Shown here: piece by piece, positions 24,723 through 32,553 of the stretch
How positions within the stretch are numbered: the stretch's first letter is position 1
Layout: each line of letters opens with the position of its first letter
Origin: Amycolatopsis endophytica
GTDB taxonomy: Bacteria > Actinomycetota > Actinomycetes > Mycobacteriales > Pseudonocardiaceae
DNA: 64,000 nt
NCBI RefSeq assembly: GCF_013410405.1
Contig: NZ_JACCFK010000001.1
Span: 3,844,001-3,908,000, forward strand
Direction of reading: 5' to 3'
Position numbers and translations under genes: made by a program
The notes under the pieces: model-generated
The model's input: the letters and a program-made list of their open reading frames with translations, nothing else
Told to the model about the DNA's origin: nothing
Databases searched by the model: none

Positions 24723-26213
24723 GTGAGCATCGAGCTGCCTGAACCGAGGTCTCTGTGGGTGGAGACGGCCCCGGCGCCTGATCGATCCGGTCATGAGCTG
24801 CCCGGGGAAGCCGACGTGGTCGTCATCGGGGCCGGGATCGCCGGTCTCACCGCCGCCTACGGGCTCGCGAAGGCCGGTAAATCGGTCGTCGTCGTCGAGG
24901 CGGCTGAGGTGGCGTCGGGGGTGTCCGGGAACACCACGGCCAAGTTGTCCGCCCAGCACGCCCTCAAGTACGCGACCCTGACCTCCCGCAAGGGTGCGGA
25001 AGGCGCCACCCGCTACGGGCGCACGCAGCTCGACGCCGTGGAGTGGGTGGCCGCCACCGCTGCCGAGCTGGGCATCGAGTGCGGCCTCGCCCGCCGGGAC
25101 AGCTTCGTCTACTCCACCGACACGTCCCAGTTGAGCAAGCTGCAGGAGGAGGCCGACGCGGCAGCGTCGGCGGGCCTTCCGGCGGACTTCGTCGAGCAGG
25201 TCGACCTGCCGGTGACGACCGTCGGCGCCGTCCGGTTCGTCGACCAGGCCCAGTTTCACCCGCGCAAGTGGCTGCTGGGGCTCGCCGAGCACATCGAGCG
25301 GCTCGGTGGGCGGATCGTCGAACGGGCGCGGGCCCACACACTCGACGAACGGCCCTCGCCCATCGTGCACACCGAACGCGGGCAGATCAGGGCACGGGAC
25401 GTCGTCGTGGCGACCCATTATCCGATCTTCGACCGCGGGCTGTACTTCGCCCGCCTCGACATCACCCGTGACCTCGTCGTGGCGGGCGAAGGGGACGCGC
25501 CGACCGGGATGTACCTCGACGCCGTCACCCACCGCTCCCTCCGCGGCCACACCGAGGGCGACCGCCGGTATCTCCTCGTCGGCGGCGACCACTACCGCAC
25601 CGGCGAACCCGTCGACGTCGAGGCCCGCTACCGGAAGCTCGCCGAAGCGGCCACCACGTTCGGCCTCACCAAGGCCACCCACCGCTGGTCCGCCCACGAC
25701 ATGAGCACCCTCGACGGCGTGCCCTACGTCGGCCGCTACCACCCGGCCACCCACCATGTGTGGGTCGCGACCGGCTTCGGCCAGTGGGGCATGAGCGGCG
25801 GGACCAGCGCCGGGCTGCTGCTGACCGACCTCATCACCGGCGACGGGCATCCCGCGGCCGGCCTGTACGACCCCAACCGCTTCGACCTGCACTCCTCCGT
25901 CACGCTCGCCGAGGACGGCGTGAAGGTCGGCAAACAGTACGTCACCGGCTACACCCGCGCGCTCACCGCCACCCCGGACGACCTCGCACCCGGCGCCGCG
26001 CAGGTCGCGCGCCGCGGGAAGGACGTCGTCGCCTCCTACCGAGGCGAGGACGGGAAACTGCGGCAGGTCAGCGCCCGCTGCACCCACCTGGGCTGTGTGG
26101 TCGCGTTCAACAACGCCGAGAAGACCTGGGACTGCGCATGCCACGGATCGCGATTCGGCACGGACGGCTCGGTGATCCAGGGCCCGGCGACCCGCCCGCT
26201 TCCGCCGGTCTGA
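24723..26213 (+). CDS. FAD-dependent oxidoreductase with C-terminal Rieske domain
   Basis: This 496-residue protein has a DAO-type FAD domain (VVVIGAGIAGLTAAYGLA, about residues 29-46, and GFGQWGMSGGTSAG near the end) and a Rieske [2Fe-2S] domain in its last 70 residues. The Rieske ligands are Cys and His in CTHLGC and Cys and His in CACHGS. Related fusions are thought to oxidise amines and pass electrons on through the Rieske cluster. The GTG at 24723 is preceded only by a weak ribosome site. Its 3' end overlaps the next gene, GCS2, by 76 bp. Confidence 0.87.
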   Translation: MSIELPEPRSLWVETAPAPDRSGHELPGEADVVVIGAGIAGLTAAYGLAKAGKSVVVVEAAEVASGVSGNTTAKLSAQHALKYATLTSRKGAEGATRYGRTQLDAVEWVAATAAELGIECGLARRDSFVYSTDTSQLSKLQEEADAAASAGLPADFVEQVDLPVTTVGAVRFVDQAQFHPRKWLLGLAEHIERLGGRIVERARAHTLDERPSPIVHTERGQIRARDVVVATHYPIFDRGLYFARLDITRDLVVAGEGDAPTGMYLDAVTHRSLRGHTEGDRRYLLVGGDHYRTGEPVDVEARYRKLAEAATTFGLTKATHRWSAHDMSTLDGVPYVGRYHPATHHVWVATGFGQWGMSGGTSAGLLLTDLITGDGHPAAGLYDPNRFDLHSSVTLAEDGVKVGKQYVTGYTRALTATPDDLAPGAAQVARRGKDVVASYRGEDGKLRQVSARCTHLGCVVAFNNAEKTWDCACHGSRFGTDGSVIQGPATRPLPPV

Positions 26214-27283
26214 CGTTCGGGGTCGAGGAGGAATTCCTGCTCCTCGACCCCGCCACCGGCGCGACCCTGCCCCGCGCGGCCGCGATCCTCGCCGCCGACC
26301 CGCCCCTGCCACCCGGCGCCACACTGCACCGCGAACTGCGAGCCACCCAGGTCGAGACCGCGACCGGCGTCTGCACCGGGGCGCGGCAGCTGCGTGACCA
26401 GCTCGTCCGCAACCGCAAGGCGCTCGCCGACGCGGCCAGGTGGCACGGCGCGGTGGTCGCCTCCGCGGGCACCCCTGTCCTGTCCGGACCGTCCACATCG
26501 GAAAACCAGGGCGGCCGCTTCGGTGACATCGACCGGCTCTACCGCGGTATGGTCACCGACTACGAGGCGTGCGGCTGCCATGTACACGTCGGCATTCCCG
26601 ACGTGGAGACCGCCGTCGCGGTGATGAACCACCTGCGCCCGTGGCTGCCGTCGCTGCTGGCGCTGTCGGTCAACTCGCCGTTCGACCACGGCCGCGACAC
26701 CGGGTACGGCAGCTGGCGCGCGGTGCAGCAGTCCCGCTTCCCCGGCGCGGGAATACCGCCGTACTTTCCCGACTCCGGCGCCTACCGCGCCGAGGTGCGG
26801 CGGCTGGTGGAGTGCGGTGCACTGGTGGACGAGTCGATGTCGTTCTGGCTCCTGAGACCGTCGACGTCGTTTCCCACACTGGAGTTCCGCGTCGCCGACG
26901 TGGCGTCCACGGTAGACGAAGCGGTGTTGCAGGCGGTGTTGTCCCGTGCCCTGGTGCGCCGCGCGCTGGCCGAGCTCGCCGAGGGCGTCGCGCCGCCCGA
27001 GCTGTCCGGGCAGGTGGCGGCTGCCGCGCTGTGGGCCGCGGCCCGTGACGGGATCGACGGCGACGGTGTGCATCCCGTGCGAGCCCGCCGCTTGCCGGCG
27101 TGGCAGCTCGTGGACGAACTCGTCACGCACGTCGCACCCGCGCTGGACGACACCGGCGACCGCGACCTCGTCGCGATCCTGCTCGAACGGCTGCGCCGCG
27201 ACGGCAGCGGCGCACGGCGGCAGCGCAAAGCCGTCACGGCAGGACTGCCCGCGCTGCTCGCGACCCTCACCCACCGGGCTTAA
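26138..27283 (+). CDS. GCS2-family carboxylate-amine ligase (YbdK-like)
   Basis: This protein of about 381 residues has glutamate-cysteine-ligase family 2 signatures: FGVEEEFLLLDP, TSENQGGRFGD-type loop, YEACGCHVHVGIPD and TLEFRVADV. It joins glutamate or a similar acid to an amine using ATP; the exact substrates are open. The only standard start in frame is ATG 26138, inside the Rieske gene, because the expected start right before GVEEEF has only CTG (26212). The 76-bp overlap is therefore either real or the protein uses a rare start. Confidence 0.82.
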   Translation: MPRIAIRHGRLGDPGPGDPPASAGLTFGVEEEFLLLDPATGATLPRAAAILAADPPLPPGATLHRELRATQVETATGVCTGARQLRDQLVRNRKALADAARWHGAVVASAGTPVLSGPSTSENQGGRFGDIDRLYRGMVTDYEACGCHVHVGIPDVETAVAVMNHLRPWLPSLLALSVNSPFDHGRDTGYGSWRAVQQSRFPGAGIPPYFPDSGAYRAEVRRLVECGALVDESMSFWLLRPSTSFPTLEFRVADVASTVDEAVLQAVLSRALVRRALAELAEGVAPPELSGQVAAAALWAAARDGIDGDGVHPVRARRLPAWQLVDELVTHVAPALDDTGDRDLVAILLERLRRDGSGARRQRKAVTAGLPALLATLTHRA

Positions 27284-27311
27284 CGTGGCCGCGCGGGGGT
27301 AACCGGCTGTC

Positions 27312-28310
27312 GTGACGACTGCCATGATGCTCGCTCTTCCGGAGGCCAGGGGACCGCTGTCCGAAGCCGTGACCGAGGCACTGGGCCGCGACGAACGCGG
27401 CGACTTCCCGGAACTCCCGGTGACCGCGGACACCGACCCGTTCGGCGACGACCTGCAGCTGGCTCTGCACCTGTGCTACGAGCTGCACTACCAGGGGTTC
27501 GCCGGGGTCGACCCGGACTGGGAGTGGGACCCGGACCTGCTGCGCCTGCGCGCGGCGATGGAGCGCGTGTTCCTGGCCGCGCTGCGCGCGCACACCGCTG
27601 GTGGCGACAACGTCGAGGATGCGCTGGCGCCGCTACTGGTCGAACCGGTCAACGGCAGCGGGCTCTCGCACTTCCTGGCGGCCGAGGGCACCTGGCAGCA
27701 GATGTGCGAGTACTTCGCGCTGCGCTCGGTCTACCACCACAAGGAGGCCGACCCGCACGCGTGGGCGATCCCGCGGCTGCGGGGCAGGCCGAAGGCGGCG
27801 CTGGTGGCCGTGGAGTTCGACGAGTACGGTGGCGGCCGGGCCGACCAGGTGCACGCGCAGTTGTACGCGGACCTGCTCGACGGCGCCGGGCTGGACTCCG
27901 GCTACCTGGCCTACCTGGAGCACGCGCCGGCGTGCATGCTCGCGGTGGTCAACATGATGTCGGTGTTCGGGCTGCACCGCCGGTTCCGCGCGGCGCTGGC
28001 CGGACACTTCGCCGCTGCCGAGATCACCACGGCACCGAGCGCGCAGCGCATGGACAAAGCGTTGCGGCGCCTGGGCGCCGACGAACGGTGCCGGTACTTC
28101 TACACCGAGCACATCGAGGCCGACGCCGTCCACGAGCAGGTCATGCGCCGCGACGTGATCGGGGGCCTGCTGGAGACCGAGCCGGAACTGGCGGGCGACA
28201 TCGTGTTCGGCATCCAGGCGACGGACGTGGTGGAGCAGCGCTTCGCCGACCACGTGCTGAGCGCCTGGCAGGCAGGCGAAAGCGCGCTGCGGAAACCGTT
28301 CAGTCCCTGA
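27312..28310 (+). CDS. Haem-oxygenase-like iron-containing redox enzyme
   Basis: This 332-residue helical protein fits the iron-containing redox enzyme family (haem-oxygenase-like di-iron fold). Likely metal ligands are in SVYHHKEADPH, VEFDEYGG, DQVHAQLY and YTEHIEADAVHEQ. Members of this fold perform oxidative C-C or N-O chemistry or protect against oxidants; the substrate is unknown. GTG 27312 starts 28 bp after the GCS2 gene, so the two are probably co-transcribed. Its stop overlaps the convergent CDGSH gene by 11 bp. Confidence 0.78.
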   Translation: MTTAMMLALPEARGPLSEAVTEALGRDERGDFPELPVTADTDPFGDDLQLALHLCYELHYQGFAGVDPDWEWDPDLLRLRAAMERVFLAALRAHTAGGDNVEDALAPLLVEPVNGSGLSHFLAAEGTWQQMCEYFALRSVYHHKEADPHAWAIPRLRGRPKAALVAVEFDEYGGGRADQVHAQLYADLLDGAGLDSGYLAYLEHAPACMLAVVNMMSVFGLHRRFRAALAGHFAAAEITTAPSAQRMDKALRRLGADERCRYFYTEHIEADAVHEQVMRRDVIGGLLETEPELAGDIVFGIQATDVVEQRFADHVLSAWQAGESALRKPFSP

Positions 28311-28503
28311 CGCGCTTGCGGTGGCTGGTGTCGCAGAAGGGGTAGCGTTTGCTGCGACGGCACGCGCACACGGCCACCAGAAAGCGGTCCGAACGCGCGA
28401 TCGTCCCGTCGGGCATCTCCAGCTCGACGGGACCCTCGACGAGCATCGGCCCGCCCTCGACGAGCGTGACCCTACGGGCGTCAGCGTTCGGTCCGGTCGG
28501 CAC
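28300..28503 (-). CDS. CDGSH iron-sulfur protein
   Basis: This 67-residue protein has one CDGSH-type motif, CACRRSKRYPFCDTSH, with the three Cys and one His that bind a redox-active [2Fe-2S] cluster. GTG 28503 overlaps the upstream methyltransferase stop by 23 bp. A shorter start at the valine in RRVTLVEGG (28470) would avoid the overlap but drop residues that look conserved. It shares the same small locus as the iron redox enzyme, suggesting a shared electron path (inference). Confidence 0.85.
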   Translation of the reverse strand: MPTGPNADARRVTLVEGGPMLVEGPVELEMPDGTIARSDRFLVAVCACRRSKRYPFCDTSHRKRVRD

Positions 28504-29140
28504 GGATCACCACCAGCTCTTCGTGGCGCTGCCCCGGCGCGATGAGCCCGGCGCGTTCCAGGAAGTCGACGCGGCCGCGCAGCACCGGCCCGAACGGCTC
28601 GATCGCCCGCGCCACCACGGATGTCTTGAGCCCGTTGTCGCGCAGGGACGCCACTGTCCGGCGGATCCCGCACAGCGACGAATGCACGACGAGCATCGTC
28701 CCACCGGGACTGAGCAGCTCGAAAGCCCTGTCGCACAGGCAGTCCAGGTGCCTGCGCCCGTCGGCGCCCGCGTCCCAGGCCATCGCCGCGCCTCCCGCGT
28801 CGTGAGAGGACTCGCACGGCACGTAGGGCGGGTTCGCCAGCACGACGTCGAACGGCGCGCCGTCGATGGCCTGGGAGAGATCGCCGTGCCGGACCTCCAC
28901 GGGATACCGCCGTGTGTTGAACCGTGCGCTCAGCACCGCGGGCAGGTACCGGTCCACCGCGGTTACGCTCCCGGCTCCACCGCGGACCGCGGCGATCGCC
29001 AGCGCGCCGGTGCCGGTGCACACCTCGAGAACCCTCGCGCCGTCCGGGAGTCGCGCCTCCCGCATCGCCCGCGTCATCAGCCAGGTGTCGGCCTGCGGCC
29101 GGTACACCCCGGGAAGTCTCAGCAGTCTCAGCAGTCTCAC
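28481..29140 (-). CDS. HemK2/MTQ2-like N5-glutamine methyltransferase
   Basis: This 219-residue SAM-dependent methyltransferase has motif I VLEVCTGTGALA and the NPPYVP motif (LANPPYVPCESS) typical of enzymes that methylate glutamine in proteins. The target could be a release factor-like GGQ or another protein. GTG 29140 is followed by the 9-base unit GAGACTGCT repeated almost three times, encoding LLRLLRL; the true start may lie a few codons inside. It lies 28 bp after the topoisomerase stop. Confidence 0.82.
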   Translation of the reverse strand: MRLLRLLRLPGVYRPQADTWLMTRAMREARLPDGARVLEVCTGTGALAIAAVRGGAGSVTAVDRYLPAVLSARFNTRRYPVEVRHGDLSQAIDGAPFDVVLANPPYVPCESSHDAGGAAMAWDAGADGRRHLDCLCDRAFELLSPGGTMLVVHSSLCGIRRTVASLRDNGLKTSVVARAIEPFGPVLRGRVDFLERAGLIAPGQRHEELVVIRADRTER

Positions 29141-29168
29141 CTGGTGCAGGTACCACCAGGACAGTCGG

Positions 29169-30179
29169 TCAAACCCCGGACAGCAGCCGGATCACGGCCC
29201 GCTCCAGCACCTCGCGGTCCTCGTCGCGGCGGATTCCCGCCCGCCCGATGCGCCGCACGGCCGGGGCGATCGTTCTGCCCTTTTCGTGGGCCCGCACCAC
29301 GCGTGGGTCCACATAGGACTTCCGGCAGACGGCCGGGGTGTTGCCCAGCTCTTCGGATACCTCGCGCATGACAGCCGCCTGCGCGCGTTTCAGTCCACGC
29401 TGGGACGTGACCGGATCGGCCACGGCGAACGCCGTCGCGGCCAGGACGGTGGCGTTCCACGTTCGCAGGTCCTTGGCGGTGAACCCGTCACCGGCGATCT
29501 CCTTGAACCGCTCGTTGATGTCGTCGGCGTGCACCTCGTGCCAGCCCTCGCGGGTGCGGTAGGCGAGCAGCCGGTCACTGCCCGTCCGCGCCCGGCGCAG
29601 CGCCTTGACCGCCGCGGCCAGCTCGGGATCGGTGATCGTGATGTCGCGCTGGATGCCGCCCTTCGCGGGGTAGCAAAAGGTGAGCACGTCCCGCTTGACG
29701 GTCACGTGCTCCTGCAGCAGTGTGGCCGCGCCGTAGGTGCCGTGCTCCTCGGTGTACTCCTCGCTGCCGGTGCGGAAGACACCGCGGTCGAGCATGCGCA
29801 GCGCGGTGGCCAGCACCCGGTCGCGCCCCAGGCCCGGCCGGGCCAGGTCCCCGGCGACGCGGCGGCGCCACTTCGGCATCCGTTTGGCCAGTTCCAGGAC
29901 GCGGTCATGCTTCTCCTCGTCGCGCGCCTGCCGCCACTGGTCGTGGTAGCGGTACTGGCGGCGGCCCGCGTCGTCGACGCCGATCGCCTGGATGTGGCCG
30001 TTGGGGTGCGGGCAGATCCACACCTCCCGCCACGCCGGGGGCACGGCGAGGTTCTTGACGCGCCGCAGCGTCTCCTCGTCGCGCAGCGGCTCCCCCTCAG
30101 GGGTGAAATACCGGAAACCGCGCCCGCTCCGCCGACGCCGGATACCGGGCTCGTCGAGCCTGCTCTTGCGCAGCCGCAT
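29169..30179 (-). CDS. DNA topoisomerase IB (poxvirus-like)
   Basis: This 336-residue enzyme relaxes DNA through a 3'-phosphotyrosine. The active Tyr lies in AVCRKSYVDPRV, and the catalytic Arg in AKDLRTWNAT. The N-terminal part (RGFRYFTPEGEPLRDEETL, PAWREVWICPHPNGHIQA) matches the bacterial TopIB N-domain. ATG 30179 begins 5 bp after the DUF2795 stop; longer open frames upstream run through the neighbouring gene and are rejected. TopIB is a non-essential accessory enzyme in actinobacteria. Confidence 0.92.
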   Translation of the reverse strand: MRLRKSRLDEPGIRRRRSGRGFRYFTPEGEPLRDEETLRRVKNLAVPPAWREVWICPHPNGHIQAIGVDDAGRRQYRYHDQWRQARDEEKHDRVLELAKRMPKWRRRVAGDLARPGLGRDRVLATALRMLDRGVFRTGSEEYTEEHGTYGAATLLQEHVTVKRDVLTFCYPAKGGIQRDITITDPELAAAVKALRRARTGSDRLLAYRTREGWHEVHADDINERFKEIAGDGFTAKDLRTWNATVLAATAFAVADPVTSQRGLKRAQAAVMREVSEELGNTPAVCRKSYVDPRVVRAHEKGRTIAPAVRRIGRAGIRRDEDREVLERAVIRLLSGV

Positions 30180-30184
30180 CGGCG

Positions 30185-30379
30185 TCAGGTGATCTCGCCG
30201 CAGGCAGTGGTCACCGAGTCGAGATCGCGGTAGGTGGAGTCCGGGATCGCGCCCAGGTGTCCGAGAACGCTGTCGTCCGCACCGTGGGCCGTGGCCTGAC
30301 GGATCAGCTCGGACCGCTCGCATGGAAAGTCCACTTCGGACAGCAGTGCGCGCAGCCGGTCGGGGTCGGGCGTGGTCAT
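30185..30379 (-). CDS. DUF2795 small protein
   Basis: This 64-residue protein carries one DUF2795 unit (FPCERSELIRQATAHGADD, then LPDSTY-like DSTYRDLDSV), a small helical domain common in actinobacteria with no known function. ATG 30379 heads the minus-strand run DUF2795 > topoisomerase IB > methyltransferase > CDGSH, with 5-28 bp gaps or overlaps. The 85-bp space to the divergent TetR gene must contain both promoters. Confidence 0.8.
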   Translation of the reverse strand: MTTPDPDRLRALLSEVDFPCERSELIRQATAHGADDSVLGHLGAIPDSTYRDLDSVTTACGEIT

Positions 30380-30464
30380 ACCGCCGGATACCCCGCGCCC
30401 GACCCGGCAAACGGGCGCACGGCCGGTGTTGAATCGCGTTCATCCGGGTTACCATCGGCGCGCC

Positions 30465-31040
30465 ATGACGCCCGAAAGCCCTGCCGGAGCCCGTGAGCGG
30501 ATCCTGGAGACCGCCTACGAGCTGTTCTCGCGACGCGGCGTCCGCGCGGTCGGCGTGGACGAGGTGATCGCGCGCTCCCGCGTGGCCAAGGCGACCCTCT
30601 ACCGCCACTTCCCGTCCAAGAACGATCTCGTACTGGCCTTCCTCGACCGGCGCGAGCAGCGGTGGACCTTCGGCCTGATCGACGAGCAGGCGCGGGCCCG
30701 CGGGCGCACCGCCGTGGAGCGGCTGCTGGCCGTCTTCGACGTGCTCGACGACTGGTTCCGCGCACCCGGATCGTTCGACGGCTGCGCGTTCACCACGGTG
30801 CTGCTCGAAATGGGCGCCGACCACCCGCTCGGCCAGGCCGGCATCCGGCACCTGGACACCCTCCGCGGCATTCTCGCCGATCTCGCGAGCGAGGCGGGGA
30901 TGACCGACCCGGACGGGTTCGCCCGCTCATGCCACCTGCTGGTCAAGGGCGCCATCATCTCCGCGGCGGCGGGTGACGCCGACGCGGCGGCGCGGGCCAA
31001 GGAGATGACCCGCGACCTGCTGGACCGGTACCGGAAATAA
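30465..31040 (+). CDS. TetR-family transcriptional regulator
   Basis: This 191-residue repressor-type protein has an N-terminal TetR helix-turn-helix (ILETAYELFSRRGVRAVGVD, then RSRVAKATLYRHFPSKNDL). The ligand domain contains GSFDGCAFTTVLLEMG, similar to YxaF/LmrA-type TetR members. It is divergent from the DUF2795-topoisomerase run and may regulate it or the DUF427 gene downstream. ATG 30465 is the first sensible start; the upstream frame is shadow. Confidence 0.88.
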   Translation: MTPESPAGARERILETAYELFSRRGVRAVGVDEVIARSRVAKATLYRHFPSKNDLVLAFLDRREQRWTFGLIDEQARARGRTAVERLLAVFDVLDDWFRAPGSFDGCAFTTVLLEMGADHPLGQAGIRHLDTLRGILADLASEAGMTDPDGFARSCHLLVKGAIISAAAGDADAAARAKEMTRDLLDRYRK

Positions 31041-31068
31041 CCTCGCGTCCGGCGTGGTTGTGAGCGGC

Positions 31069-31824
31069 ATGACAACCGATGGTCGTGGCCGGGTCCGGAC
31101 CGAGCCGGGCACCAAGCGCGTACGGGCGGTCTTCGGCGGGCAGGTCGTCGCCGACACGCTGCGCCCGCTCATGGTGTGGGAGGTCCCGTACTACCCGACC
31201 TACTACGTGCCGCGGGACGACGTCCGCGGCGAGTACCTGGTCGCCACCGGCAAGACGGCGCATTCGCCGAGCCGGGGCGACGGCGAGGTGTTCACCGTGC
31301 GGGTGGGCGAGCGGGAAGCGCCCGAAGCCGCGCTGGAGTACCGGGACTCGCCACTGGAGGCGCTCAAGGGACACGTGCGGCTCGACTTCGCGGCGATGGA
31401 CTCGTGGTTCGAGGAGGACGAGGAGATCTTCGTGCACCCGCGCGACCCGCGCACGCGCGTGGACATCCTCGCCAGCTCACGGCACGTCCGCATCGAGATC
31501 GACGGCGTGACGGTGGCCGACACGCACAGCCCGCGTCTGTTGTTCGAGACCGGCCTGCCCACCCGCTACTACCTGCCCAAGACCGACGTGCGGCTCGATC
31601 TCCTCGAACCCAGCGACACCATCACCCGCTGCCCGTACAAGGGCGAGGCCGAGTACTACTCGGTGCGGGCGGGGGACGAGCTGCACCGCGACGTCGTCTG
31701 GTACTACCGGATGCCGCTGCCGGAGAGCCAGAAGGTGCAGGGCCTGGTCTGCTTCTACGACGAGAAGGTCGACGTGTACCTGGACGGCGTCAAGCAGGAG
31801 CGTCCGAAGACGAAGTTCGCCTGA
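31069..31824 (+). CDS. Tandem DUF427 protein
   Basis: This 251-residue protein contains two DUF427 units. The first ends near YYPTYYVPRDDV and the second near LPTRYYLPKTDVRLD; each repeats the pattern (R)VxxxG...VADTxxP...E. The fold is a small beta-barrel with no known activity. ATG 31069 is preferred over GTG 31054 because homology begins after it. Single-unit proteins of about 95 residues are more usual. It lies 18 bp before the MBL gene and could be co-transcribed with it. Confidence 0.82.
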   Translation: MTTDGRGRVRTEPGTKRVRAVFGGQVVADTLRPLMVWEVPYYPTYYVPRDDVRGEYLVATGKTAHSPSRGDGEVFTVRVGEREAPEAALEYRDSPLEALKGHVRLDFAAMDSWFEEDEEIFVHPRDPRTRVDILASSRHVRIEIDGVTVADTHSPRLLFETGLPTRYYLPKTDVRLDLLEPSDTITRCPYKGEAEYYSVRAGDELHRDVVWYYRMPLPESQKVQGLVCFYDEKVDVYLDGVKQERPKTKFA

Positions 31825-31842
31825 GTCCGTAGTCTGCGGGGC

Positions 31843-32553
31843 ATGTCCGACCGCCTGTACTTCCGTCAGCTGCTGTCCGGCCGCGACTTCGCCGTGGGCG
31901 ATCCGGTGGCCACCCAGATGGTCAACTTCGCCTACCTGATCGGCGACCGGGAGACCAGGGAGGCCCTGGTCGTCGACCCCGCGTACGCCGTCGGGGACCT
32001 GCTGGACGTGCTGGCCGCCGACGACATGCGGCTGGCCGGGGTGCTGGCCACGCACCACCACCCCGACCACGTCGGCGGCAGCATGATGGGCTTCACGCTG
32101 GCCGGGCTGCCGGAACTGCTGGCGCGCGAGAGCGTTCCGGTGCACGTCAACGGCAACGAGACGGAGTGGGTCCAGCGCGTCACCGGGGTGTCGGCAGGCG
32201 AGCTGACCGGGCACGACCACGACGACGTCGTCGAGGTCGGGGCCATCCCGGTCCGGCTGCTGCACACACCCGGTCACACGCCCGGCAGTCAGTGCTTCCT
32301 GGTCGACGGCAAACTCGTCGCGGGGGACACGCTGTTCCTCGAGGGCTGCGGCCGCACGGACTTCCCCGGCGGCGACGCCGACGCGATGTACCGCAGCCTG
32401 CGGTGGCTCGCGGACCTGCCGGGCGACCCGGTGGTCTACCCCGGGCACCAGTACTCGGCCGAGCCGTCGGCTTCGCTGTCCTCGGTCAAGGAGAACAACT
32501 TCGTCTACCGCCCGCGCAACCTCGACGAGTGGCGCACGATGTTCGGCGGCTAG
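31843..32553 (+). CDS. MBL-fold metallo-hydrolase (glyoxalase II-like)
   Basis: This 236-residue hydrolase shows the metallo-beta-lactamase metal motifs THHHPDHVGG, HTPGHTPGSQ, GDTLF and the late His in YPGHQYS. It resembles glyoxalase II or persulfide dioxygenase-like thioester hydrolases acting in the cytoplasm. Its stop overlaps the glycerate kinase stop by 4 bp (CTAG, 32550-32553). Confidence 0.87.
   Translation: MSDRLYFRQLLSGRDFAVGDPVATQMVNFAYLIGDRETREALVVDPAYAVGDLLDVLAADDMRLAGVLATHHHPDHVGGSMMGFTLAGLPELLARESVPVHVNGNETEWVQRVTGVSAGELTGHDHDDVVEVGAIPVRLLHTPGHTPGSQCFLVDGKLVAGDTLFLEGCGRTDFPGGDADAMYRSLRWLADLPGDPVVYPGHQYSAEPSASLSSVKENNFVYRPRNLDEWRTMFGG

Noticed and set aside
24723..27283. Frameshifted single fusion of FAD-Rieske and GCS2
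   Set aside because: Each part is complete at both ends for its family and the families are not known as fusions; an overlap or CTG start explains the layout better.
1038..30379. Horizontally acquired island in the left half
   Set aside because: Base composition and codon use look uniform, and no integrase, transposase, tRNA target or flanking direct repeat was found.
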